64,000 nucleotides of DNA, from contig CM069593.1 of assembly GCA_035771175.1 (NCBI GenBank), positions 14,998,408 through 15,062,407 of the forward strand, in the 5' to 3' direction. The stretch is from Paratinospora sagittata (taxonomy: Eukaryota > Streptophyta > Magnoliopsida > Ranunculales > Menispermaceae). Positions 10,608 through 21,461 of the stretch are shown piece after piece. The notes under the pieces are model-generated. The model was not told the DNA's origin. It did not search any database and was given only the letters and a program-made list of their open reading frames with translations. Numbering within the stretch: position 1 is the stretch's first letter; each line of letters begins with the position of its first letter. The position numbers and the translations under genes are program-made.

Positions 10608-13065
10608 TCAATTAACAATCGCTTTTGCACTCTTGTAAACGTACCACTTGGAAATAAGGAGATAAACCAAGAAGTTCACCAAGCTTAAAATGGCCAAAAC
10701 CCAGTAAAAGTAATCAAGATGACCCCTGTTCAAGTTATCTGGTATCCACCCAAGCTTGCCATTCCTAGTACTTATATTAGTAACAATAGTAACAAGAAGA
10801 GAACTCACATAGTTCCCTAATGCCACTGTTGTTAATGACAGAGCAGAACACAAGCTTCGCATTGCGTCGGGGGCTTGATCATAGAAGAACTCAAGTTGTC
10901 CAATAAATGTGAACACTTCTGCACATCCAATGAGGAAATACTGTGGAATTTGCCATAGAATTGAAATGGGTAGCTGCTCAAGATCATAATAGTTGTGTCT
11001 CCTAACCATTTGGAGCCTTACAACCTCCAAAATTCCGGCCGATAACATCGCGAAGATGGAGATAAAAAGCCCAATTCCCATTCTTTGGAGCTGTGTGAAA
11101 CCGCTTCTCCGGCCGGTGAACCTTCGAGCCAGAGGGACAATGAGACTGTTATAGATAGGGACCCAAATTATAACGCTGATGGTGTCGAAGATAGAGAGAG
11201 ACGCCGATGGGATCTTGAAGTTTTTTCCTAAGTGAGGGTCCATGGTGTTGCCTTGTAGTACAAACATGGTGCTCATTTGGCCATATACTGCGGAGAATAC
11301 TATTCCGGTGGCCCATACTGGGAGCATCCGAACGATAGATTTGAGTTCCTCAACTTGGGTCACTGTGCAGAGCCTCCAGCAATTCACCGATCCTTTGAGG
11401 CCTTCTGATCGAGTGTCCACAGCAGCCTTGTCTAAGAAACTGGAAAACACAAGTTAAAAGGAAAAAAAAAATTAACATAATATATTTAGCTATTGTAAGC
11501 CCTTAAAACTTGTTGAATCTTTAGCTTTTGTCTGGTCTTCCAAGCCTTAGCCCTTTTTGCACTTTTGTTGGAGAGAAACTAGACAATAGGAATCCTAACT
11601 TGGTTGAGTGTGAACCAAGAAGACTATAACTAATACAAGTTTCATTGAGAGACCAGAAAGAATGAGCCAATGCATTAATTAAATTAACAAGGGCTTGAGA
11701 CTAGTACTTGAATTGGATATGGTTTCATATTGATCAGAGTATCATACTAACCTCAATCCTTCTGTATGTTCAAGTTTGCGGCTTCCTTTAATCACAAACT
11801 CCCCCTCAGCTGTCTCATAAAGAAGTGACGCATCGGAAGGAACCCTTACACTTGATTTTCTCAATGACGCAACCAAGACCTGGCAGATTCGAACAAGAGG
11901 ACTTCCACCAGGTCTTAGACGTCTATACAAGCGGGTGCCTGAGAAGAAACTTATAACTGCAACACCCATTGCAATGGCTGGAATACCAAAGCCCAAACCC
12001 CAGCCCACATTCATTTGTAGCCAAACCAACACTGAGGACGCAATGAGAGCGCCAACATTGATTGAAAAATAGAACCAATTGAAGTAATCTCTCTTCTTTT
12101 CCTTCTCGACTTCATCGGAATCGTCAAACTGGTCTGCCCCGAAGGATGAAACACAAGGCTTGATCCCCCCAGTCCCTAATGCAATTAGGTAAATTGAAAC
12201 AAAGAAGGCAGCAGTTTGTGAGGTTGTTGGATTGCAATGTCCCTTGTCATCACAAGTTGGCTTTAATCCAGGAATAGATGCTGACAGTGTTAGAAGTGTC
12301 ATTCCCTACAAAAGCCAAAATATTGATTGAAAGTTTATTAGAAATCAAATGACCTATAAGTTAAGAGTTATCAGGTCCACCCAACTCTATATCAAGCACA
12401 TACAGATATTAACAATCCCCTTATGTGCATGATAGCACGCGAATTAGATTTATACTGGGGAAGAAAGATATAATTGATATTAATTATAGAAACAAGCAAA
12501 TGCTTGTAATGAGGTTTGGAATTAGAACCTCCATAATAACAAGGCTCTGATATCATGTTAGAAACTGCTACAATATTCATAAACTAGAGTTTTCAAGGGA
12601 GAATATGTAAGTTGATGTAAAATCTTACAATAAAGTAGATGATTGAGAAACTAGCAATTGTCCAGTATCTTCCAAAGTAGGAATCAGCAAGGAAGGCTCC
12701 AAGAAGGGGTGTGACATAGCAAGTTCCAGACCAATTTGAGACATTTTTGGCTGCAGTAGCATTGCCCTGGTTCAGTCGACCCTCAAGATAATTCACCAGA
12801 TTGGTGCTCATTCCATAGTAAGCCAATCTCTCACTGAACTCATTTCCTGCAAAAAAAAAGCAATAAAATTAACAATAATAAAAAATCATGTAAGAAATAA
12901 GCAGAATAGATTTGGATTTGTATATATGTATTTATATGTTTCTTAATTTAAAACCACACCAAGGATGAAAGGGCAAGCTTTCCAGGTCCCAGTTTTCCTC
13001 TTATCAGCCGGTTTGTTACGATAATCCGTCGTTCCGTCATTGGTATAGTTGTTCATATCAGCCAT
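10608..13065 (-). CDS. Proton-coupled di/tripeptide transporter, PTR1/NPF8-like
   Basis: Four exons, minus strand: 13065-12960, 12846-12629, 12305-11752 and 11439-10608. Phases fit and give 569 residues, the length of Arabidopsis PTR1. The protein belongs to the NRT1/PTR (POT) family of about 12 membrane spans, importing di- and tripeptides with protons, most likely at the plasma membrane. The family proton-coupling motif ExxER appears at the exon 1/2 junction as EFSERLAYYG. Other hallmarks are YLIALGTGGIKPCVSSFGAD, NWFYFSINVGAL, and EVFTFIGQLEFFYDQAPDAM in the last exon. The start MADMNNYTNDGT aligns with PTR1, and an in-frame TAG lies just upstream. It is distinguished from nitrate-type NPFs by overall similarity only, so substrate is inferred. 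No disruption is seen. The upstream region carries a 2.7-kb duplication. Confidence 0.95.
12544..12600 (-). mobile_element. LTR/TRIM retrotransposon remnant with tRNA-Met primer site
   Basis: On the minus strand, within transporter intron 2, the sequence TTTCTAACA is followed by TGATATCAGAGCC. That resembles the end of an LTR (..CA) next to a primer-binding site for initiator tRNA-Met (usual form TGGTATCAGAGC). Limits are not clear and no protein domain remains. Confidence 0.45.
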
Positions 13066-13103
13066 GGACTCCAACAGCTAAAAAGTCCGCAAGCGCTTCT
13101 CCT

Positions 13104-13141
13104 GTTTGTTGTTGTTGTTGTTCTTCTTCTTCTTCTTCTTC
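13104..13141 (-). repeat. (CAA)n/(GAA)n tract in the transporter 5' leader
   Basis: Read on the minus strand, about six GAA triplets run straight into about five CAA triplets, ending some 40 nt before the start codon at 13065. It probably lies in the 5' UTR. Confidence 0.7.
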
Positions 13142-14330
13142 ACGCTTTGATTGATTTATAACCTCAGTATCTACAACTATCTCTACTATCAGTAACTTCA
13201 TACATGGAATGGTTGCAATCAAATTATATATATGTACACCAATAAAGTCGCCATCATAAACATAAGCACAAAAGATCATACCAATATTGTGAAAGAAGAG
13301 ATGAAAGCTTCCATCTCACAAATTACTTTTAAAAAATAAACAGAAATGTTAAAATAACCAACCGTGATTCGGCTTGATCTTCGACAGATTTTTATTGACA
13401 GCAGCTGTACTTTCCTTTTTTACTCCGATTTCGATTATGTACTCCAGCGAGCTGAATTGGCCTTAGAACTCTTACTTAGAGGAAACCGGAAAGTTTCTAT
13501 GTTACCGAGATTCTAGGAGTGCGAATCTTGTTGTAACCGCGTTACAGTTTTGTACGGCAGGCGTTGCTTAACAGTTACTCCACGTTGGCACACCTGGAAT
13601 TTACAAGATTGGAACGTCTTACCATTTGAAAAGACTTCTAAAAAACCTGTTTACAAGATAATAATTACTAGAATTACTAAAATAACATCACGTGTTACAA
13701 TTATTCAAAAAAAATTATTATTATTTTATATATTGTACGAAATTAATTATTGTAGATTCTTATCATCATCAACGCAAATGATATAATTCTTCTTTTTCCT
13801 CTTCTCTTCATCTATTATTTTTTCTAGTTATTTATGATAATTGTTATTACTATGTTCTAATTATTTATATCAAATGGTTTGATTTTTGTATATTGTATAC
13901 CATAGCTAAAAATAGTACCTCACTTTTCTGACTCAGTCACTAAGGGTCACCAAGCTCGCATTGTAATTATAAATACTATGTATTCATGTATTTAATTATA
14001 TCTATTCCTATTACAAAAAAAAAAATTGGTTTCAATGTTCTTTTTTATATATAAAATCTAATAAGATTTGAAGTCAAATTAATTATAAATTTGTTAATTA
14101 GTTAATAAATAAATAAAAAAATTAAAGAGATATCAGTCATGTCATTTGTGTCACAAGGGTCTACTCTCCTAAAAAGTGCCCTTCCACCAAAAAAAACATA
14201 AAGACATAAAATAAAATTTTTCTATTTATATGTATATGTATCAATAATCACTTTACTCACCACAAAAAATCTTTCGATCATGGTTTAAGAAAGGACATGA
14301 CCTTTACGTAAGAAAATTCTCTTGCACCAT

Positions 14331-14500
14331 GAATTGCATGCACGTGGGAGCACCTATACTTTTATCTCAAATGCCCCAAGTTACCAAACTTTCACTTTTT
14401 GTTCTCTTATAGCTAGAATTGCATGCACGTGGGAGCACCTATACTCCTATCTCAAATGCCCCAAGTTACCAAACATTCACTTTTTGTTCTCTTATAGCTA
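14331..14500 (+). repeat. 85-bp tandem duplication within copy 1
   Basis: Units at 14331-14415 and 14416-14500 begin GAATTGCATGCACGTGGGAG and end CTTATAGCTA, with only a few differences. Copy 2 has a single unit, so the tandem arose in copy 1 or was lost from copy 2. Each unit carries the ACGT core in GCACGTGG. Confidence 0.9.
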
Positions 14501-15348
14501 GTAAAACATTGGTGAGATGTATAGGTTCAAAAATGAATTATTAAACCTAATTTGTTTAATTACTATGTTAGAATATACGAAGATGAAAACTAAACACAAC
14601 AAGTCTTTTTTATTGATGCTTCGAACACTTTCTCATAAATAATTTGGTTTTTGCTTTTTATCTTGCTTTTGTGGATTATTCCTCTCAAAAACATGTTGAA
14701 CAATTGAAGTATCTTGTTATTGAAGTTTTAAAGATTTGTGAGGGGCACTCAAAGAACCCTTGAAGATAGTTTTTTTTTTTTTTTCATTTTTTTGTCAATC
14801 TATGAAACATACATTTAGTTTACAGTTGGTATGTTAGTTTAATTCTTTTAATATTATCTTTTTTTCTCTTTCCATTTTTTGTCTTCGTCTTTATTAATGG
14901 TCGTGCAAAAATAGATGAATGGTTTGAAGTCTCCCTTGCGGCGTGGTGCAACCTCCTTGATGTTCTTCCCCTATCCCACTATAAAATAACCATCTACGCG
15001 ATTTATATTTTTGTTTATTTTCATCTACTGTTCATTATCTTTTGATTACTTTATTTTGCTGATTCATGGTTTTCTTTTTGTCTCGATTGTTTGCTAGAGT
15101 GTTCTCCACATTGCGCGCCAAAAGGGGTCGTGGACGCCCTAGTAAGTCTTTTAGTTTAATATGTATTGTCCATTTTTTTTTGTTACTTTTATTTTCTTAG
15201 TAATTTCTATAGTCCAAGAGACTCTGCTTGATTTTGAGATAAAAAAATTTCCTACTTCTAAAAAGACGGCTACTGAAAAGTTTCTAATTATCTGGTTCTC
15301 CCGATATGATAAGTTATATGGTTCTCCTGATATGATAAGCGCTTGACA

Positions 15349-15778
15349 CACTACAACAAAATAAATTTTTAACAACATAAAAAATATTGTTAAAATGAAT
15401 GTCATTAAATATTTAGAAGTTTTGATTATATTTAAGAAAACGTTATTAAAATAATTAAAATTTTATAATTAAAATATATTATTTAATATTACTGAAAAAG
15501 AAACACAAATTTGTATTAATTTATTATATAAAATTTCAAATATTATTAAGATTTTGTGTTAGATTTCTCGAAATATTAATAAGATTTGGAAACAAATAAT
15601 ATTTTAGTATTGAAAAATAAACGTTATTTTTAAATCATAATTTTTAGGAAAACAAAATTACATGTAGTAAATTTTAAAATAAATAACATCTTTTAGATAT
15701 TATCAAAATTTTTAATATTTAATGTCATTCTTTTTAACAAAATTTGTTGTGTTGTTAAATATTTATTTTTTTGGAGTG
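15349..15778. mobile_element. CACTA-type MITE (copy 1)
   Basis: Ends are CACTACAACAAAATAAAT and, reverse-complemented, CACTCCAAAAAAATAAAT; the inverted repeat of about 29 bp continues with TTTAACAACA. It is flanked by ACA (15346-15348) and ATA (15779-15781), a one-base-changed form of the 3-bp duplication typical of CACTA (EnSpm) elements. The body is about 430 bp, AT-rich and non-coding, so it would need a transposase in trans. Confidence 0.85.
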
Positions 15779-16049
15779 ATACTATCATTTAAATTTCACC
15801 TACTAATAAACACTAAAAGGACGAGAAATACCAGGTCTTGTTTTCTATAAGATAGCCTAAACTTTTTTCTTAATTTTACCTTTCTTTTCAACACTAGTTG
15901 TGCTATGTAGATAACATGTGATTTACATGAATATATAATTATGGCGAATGTTAATCTAATTCTAAAAAACGATAGCGGCAATGCAACTACATATTCATAT
16001 TTATTAAATCATTTATCACACATCGGGATGTATATAACATACACATCTA

Positions 16050-16577
16050 TATTCATGTTTAGATACTATGATATAATGATTACATTGTAATTGAAATAAC
16101 CTCCTATGGTTATACTTCACACATTTAAAAAAAAAAAAAAAAAGATTGTAGTACCCTTAAAATCTATGATGAGATTGAAACTGGTGATTCAAGAACATAT
16201 ATCATCACATTCATTAAAAAATAAAAATGAGATGAAAAAACAGAGACATGTATTTTATTACTTACATTGAAAACACAAAACAACGCGCGATCAGTGAATC
16301 AAGAAAACAAAAAATTGCTATGAATTTTGGTACTACTGTTGAAGGCTGAAAGTTGAAGCTGTCAAGACTTGTAGGTGTAATTACAGGACGTTAAAAAAGG
16401 TTCCATGAATTTGCATTAAATAGTGGCCCACCGGAATATTCTCTCCGTGTAACAAACGGCTCTGATTTCTCCAAATTTGAGTAAATTTGCCACCTCAACT
16501 TTCCTGTTTTCTAAAAACTTAGATTCTATACATCAAGAGTGTTGTTTTCCATTTTTACTCCCACTACGCATCGTGGG
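16050..16577. other. Unique spacer between the two duplicated segments
   Basis: About 530 bp not found at either outer flank of the duplication. No retrotransposon primer site was seen after copy 1, which argues against an LTR-internal-LTR element. No gene seen. Confidence 0.6.
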
Positions 16578-17599
16578 CCAACCGTGATTCGGCTTGATCA
16601 GGTAAATTCGACAGATTTTTATTGCCAGCGGTACTTTCCTTTTTTACTCCAATTTCGATTTTGTACTCCAGAGAGCTGAATGGGTCTTCCGAGAAGAACT
16701 CTTAGTTGTTCGATTTCGTTAACTACGATGTCAACGAAAATATCCTCTTCAAACGTGTAATTGCATTTTGGCTTTCCTGGGTAATGATATGGTGGGAGCG
16801 TGCGTATCTGATGCTCATCATGCGCGCGACGTATTTTGGAGGAAACAGTAAAGTTTTTATGTTACCGAGATTCTTGTAACCCCGTTATTAACAGTTACTC
16901 CACGTTGGCACGAATTTACAAGATTGGAACGTCTTACCATTTGAAAAGACTTCTAAAAAACTGTTTACAAAATAATAATTACTAGAATTACTACAATCAA
17001 CATTACGTGTTACAATTATTCAAAAAAAATTATTATTATTTTATATATTGTACGAAATTAATTATTGTAGATTCTTATCATCATCAATGCAAATGATATA
17101 ATTCTTCTTTTCCTCCTCTTCATCTATTATTTTTTCTAGTTATTTATGATAATTGTTATTACTATGTTCTAATTATTTATATCAAATGGTTTGATTTTTG
17201 TATATTATATACCATAGCTAAAAATAGTACCTCACTTTTCTGACTCAGTCACTAAGGGTCACCAAGCTCGCATTGTAATTATAAATGGTATGTATTCATG
17301 TATTTAATTATATCTATTTCTATTACAAAAAAAAAAATAGTTTCAATGTTCTTTTTTATATATAAAATCTAATAAGATTTGAAGTCAAACTAATTATAAA
17401 CTTGTTAATTAGTTAATGAATAAATGAAAAAATTAAAGAGATATCAGTATATGACATTTGTGTCACAGGGTCTACTTTCCTAAAAATTGCCCTTTCACCA
17501 AAAAAAACATAAAGACATAAAATAATTTTTTTCTATATATATGTATATGTATCAATAATCACTTTACTCACCACAAAAAATATTTCAATCATGGTTTAA

Positions 17600-17695
17600 T
17601 ATAAATTTGCCAATTGTTATGGAACAAGCTTAGTGAAGTGGATAGAACTCGTAGTCATGGTCCATAACGATAGGAGTTCAAATCTCGTTGTTAGG
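17600..17695 (+). mobile_element. tRNA-like SINE fragment present only in copy 2
   Basis: TAGTGAAGTGG near 17631 resembles a pol III box A and GGAGTTCAAATCTCG near 17671 resembles a box B. The segment is absent at the matching place in copy 1 (about 14285), consistent with insertion after duplication or loss from copy 1. No tail or target duplication could be fixed. Confidence 0.4.
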
Positions 17696-18694
17696 TAGGA
17701 TGGACATGACCTTTGCTTAAGAAAATTCTCTTGCACCATGAATTGCATGCCGTGGGAGGACCTATACTCCTATCCCAAATGCCCCAAGTTACCAAACATG
17801 CACTTTTTGTTCTCTTATAGCTAGTAAAACATTGGTGAGATGTATAGATTCAAAAATGAATTATTAATTTGTAATTGAATACAAATTAATTTGATTAAAT
17901 AGTGAAAAGCCAAACAAATATCTAATTTGTTTAATTACTGTGTTAGAATATTCGGAGATGAAAACTAAACACATTAAGTTTTTTTATTGATGTTTCGAAC
18001 ACTTTCTCATAAATAATTTGATTTTTGCTTTTTATCTTGTTTTTGTTGATTATTCCTCTCAAAAACATATTGATGTCTTGTTATTGAAGTTTTAAAGATT
18101 TGTGAGAGACACTTAAAGAACCCTTGAAGACAGTTTTTTATTTTTTATTTTTTTGTCAATCTATAAGGAAACATACATTTAGTTTACAGTTGGGATGTTT
18201 AGTTTTTTTTTTTGTTAGTTTAATTCTTTTAAGATTATCTTTTTTTGTCTTTCCATTTTTGGTCTTCATCTCTATTAATAGTCGTGAAAAAATGGATGAA
18301 TGGTTTGAAGTCTCCCTTGTGGCGCGGTGCAACATCCTTGATCTTCTTTCCCTTTCCCACTATAAAATGACCATCTATGCAATTTATATTTTTGTTCATT
18401 TTTGTCTACTGTTCATTATCTTTTGATTACTTTATTTTGCTGATTCATGGCTTTCTTTTCGTCTCTATTGTTTGCAGTGTTCTCCACATTGCGCGCCAAA
18501 AGAGTTTGTAGACGCCCTCATAAGTCTTTTAGTTTAATATGTATTGTCCATTTTTTTTGTTACTTTTATTTTCTTAGTAATTTCTATAGTCCAAGAGACT
18601 CTCCTTGATTTTGAGATAAAAAAATTTCCTACTTCTAATAAGACGGCTACCAAAAAGTTTCTAATTATCTGGTATTACTTATGAGCGCTTCACA

Positions 18695-19123
18695 CACTAC
18701 AACAAAATAAATTTTTAACAACATAAAAAATATTGTTAAAATGAATGTCATTAAATATTTAGAAGTTTTGATTATATTTAAGAAAACATTATTAAAATAA
18801 TTAAAACTTTATAATTAAAATATATTATTTAATATTACTAAAAAAAAACACAAATTTGTATTAATTTATTATATAAAATTTTAAATATTATTAAAATTTT
18901 GTGTTAGATTTCTCGAAATATTAATAAGATTTGGAAACAAATAATATTTTAGTATTGAAAAATAAACGTTATTTTTAAATCATAATTTTTAGGAAAACAA
19001 AATTACATGTAGTTAATTTTAAAATAAATAACGTTTTTTGGATATTATTAAAATTTTTAATATTTAATGTCATTCTTTTTAACAACATTTGTTGTGTTGT
19101 TAAATATTTCTTTTTTTAGAGTG
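18695..19123. mobile_element. CACTA-type MITE (copy 2)
   Basis: Same element as at 15349-15778, carried by the duplication. Here both flanks read ACA (18692-18694 and 19124-19126), an intact 3-bp target duplication. Confidence 0.88.
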
Positions 19124-19457
19124 ACACTATCATTTAAATTTCACCTAACAATAAACACGAGAAGGACGAGAAATACCAGGTTTTGTTTTCTATAAGATAG
19201 CCTAACAAATGGTATGTCTATAAACTTTTTTTCTTAATTTTACCTTTTCTTTTCAACACTAGTTATGCTATGTAGATAACATGTGATCTACATGAATATA
19301 TAAATATGGTGAATGCTAATCTAACTATAAAAAACGATAGCGGCAATGCAACTACATATTCATATTTATTGAATCATTTATCACACTTCGGTATGTATAA
19401 AACATACACATCTAATGAATATAAATGTGTAGTTGTGTTGAAGTTTCAATTTTTTAT

Positions 19458-19460
<3 letters not shown>

Positions 19461-19537
<77 letters not shown>
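19461..19537. repeat. (TA)n microsatellite
   Basis: About 38 uninterrupted TA units directly after duplication copy 2. Peptides translated from it are not genes. Confidence 0.98.
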
Positions 19538-19539
<2 letters not shown>

Positions 19540-21461
19540 GCTTAAAAAGATTAAACCCTGAGGTGTTCACAAGAAAAAAAGTGTATAAGTTTTTTCTTAA
19601 TTTTGTGAAGTTATATAAATTAATATAATACCTATTAACTTCTAATGGATGTACATTTGAGTGTTAATGTAACATTGCTCTTTATGAAACACATTGGGCT
19701 CTCTAACAATAATGCGTTTTATTTGAAAAGCCCAACCTGAAAGAACAATGAGAATTAAGTGTTAGGTTAATAAATCAATGCAACTCAAAGCCATATTTAA
19801 ATTGGTCATGGGAAATGATTTATCACAAAATCTTGGTATTATATATAATATATGATTTATATACCTTAATAATTTTGTCACTAGTTGATAAAGTTTTTAG
19901 ATAGAGCAATTTTACTCATCTTTTTTATATTAAGACTACTCCTACTTCAACAATAAAAAAATGGTGTACGTACCCAGAGGCTTTAGCCATTGCAGAATGG
20001 TCAATGAACACAATCTCACCTGCACATTCTGCTCACCCTTCTTGATACTTGAACAATTAATTTGTTATTGTTGTTCACATTTTTGTACCTAAAAGTAGAG
20101 GCACTGTGGTGCATATATCCATTAATTATGATAGAAAGGCTGAAGTAACTAGGACAACAACTAGGAAATTATATATGAAACTAATGTAGAAACGACTGCT
20201 CATCTCTTAATGTGTTGAAAGTTATAGATATTATGTTAAATGCTCATATTGATGAAGGCTCCCTCTTTCTTGTTTGGTTGATTGAGAAATGTCATCTCCA
20301 ACAAAGCCAAAAATAAAACAAAAAGAATCAAGTTGTATTTGATGAAGAGCTAAAAATATAAACCATTATATTGTACCCTAGGTTTTATCACATCATTAAC
20401 TTTATATACTTATCCTAATTTGAGAACCAATTAATGTTTAATACTATTGAAGGATTAAAACAAAAAGTGATTTAAATATCTCTTGATCCACAAGCTGTCA
20501 CAATATATATAATTATAGTCCAAAATGCTAATTGGAAATGATCAGAATTTATGATCAAGTACCTATGCAATTAGCATTTATAATCATTAACTCATGAGTT
20601 GATATACATATTATTTTAATATCAAAGAGTCTATGTCCAAGGTTGGATTCATTTTTCATGATAAACAATGTGGTTAGATTTTAGTTGTAGATGCTTAAGA
20701 TTCAATTAATGGTGGGTGGATGTAAGAAGCTTCTCATGTGTTTGTGAATTAATAGAGTACATTAATTGTAGAGTTTGATCTACAAAGTAAGGCCCTGAAA
20801 ACAAAGTATAGTGGGATTAGCTGTGGAAAAATTCTCTTTAATTTGTGCTTTCAAACAACAAACCCTGAAAGGCATTTCACAACTAAAAGTTTGAGAATTA
20901 ATTAATCTGTGGTCCTAATCACCTGGTCAAGGATTATGAAGCTGGAATTTCTTCGAATTTCCTTCAGTTTGTCAGTGGGCTTCCAAGTCACATTCCCTGA
21001 TTGGTTTGGCCCACTCTAAGGAGCTAGAGACATATGTTCTACTTAATTCCCATAATTTAAATGTTTTGTAAAACCATAGTTCCTAAGCTAAAAGGAAGTT
21101 TTATACCCTACTCTGCATTTTCCACCAACCCAAGTTTCCTATGTTGAATCTACACAATGCCATGAACTGATTTATAACTTAGCTTAATTTTGGGAATTAC
21201 ATTAAGTAATTATGGTTAGATAGTTACCTTATGTAATAAGCAAGGGATACTATAAGGTCAAAATCCATGGTTTTTTTATGTACATATTAAAACAACCTTG
21301 TTTTTGAAGAATTAGAGCAGCCACCTAACTAAGAAAAATGACATGGGAGCAAAGCTCTCAATCTCTTTAAAAAGGGTGAGTGGTGATCAGTCATGCCCAG
21401 CAGTAGATAAAAGCCAACACAAGGGAGGAAAAGTTGACACAGAGAAAGAGATACGAGAAAG
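19538..21461. other. Intergenic DNA and laccase 5' region
   Basis: AT-rich; no open gene or complete transposon recognised. The last ~350 bp form the laccase promoter. A weak TATA-like TTTAAAAAG is at 21366-21374, and a five-codon upstream frame starts at 21393 (ATG CCC AGC AGT AGA TAA) if transcription begins before it. Confidence 0.55.
21124..21329 (+). promoter_or_regulatory. Two AC-element / SMRE-like motifs before laccase
   Basis: ACCAACC at 21124-21130 and ACCTAAC at 21323-21329 both fit the secondary-wall MYB-responsive consensus ACC(A/T)A(A/C)(T/C), 130-340 bp before the start codon. Such sites bind MYB46/83-type regulators of lignin genes. Short motifs occur by chance, so this is suggestive only. 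Confidence 0.4.

Larger units (their letters stand above)
13358..16049 (+). repeat. Large direct duplication, copy 1 (2.7 kb)
   Basis: From CCAACCGTGATTCGG to ACATACACATCTA this segment is repeated in the same order and orientation at 16578-19414. Several stretches look about 95 percent identical by eye. Copy 1 lacks about 150 bp present in copy 2 (around 16690-16850) and about 100 bp at 17600-17695, and has an extra 85-bp tandem unit. It lies immediately upstream of the peptide transporter. No coding region is supported in either copy. Confidence 0.9.
16578..19414 (+). repeat. Large direct duplication, copy 2 (2.8 kb)
   Basis: Partner of 13358-16049. It keeps a stretch near 16690-16850 and a tRNA-like segment near 17600-17695 that copy 1 lacks. 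It ends just before a long (TA)n array. Confidence 0.9.

Noticed and set aside
13358..19414. The two 2.7-kb repeats as LTRs of a retrotransposon
   Set aside because: No TG...CA ends, no primer site after copy 1, no retroviral-type domains, and a spacer of only 530 bp.
19306..19628. Frames of Tyr-Ile repeats as peptides
   Set aside because: Translation of a (TA)n microsatellite; the same applies near 42.4 and 43.0 kb.
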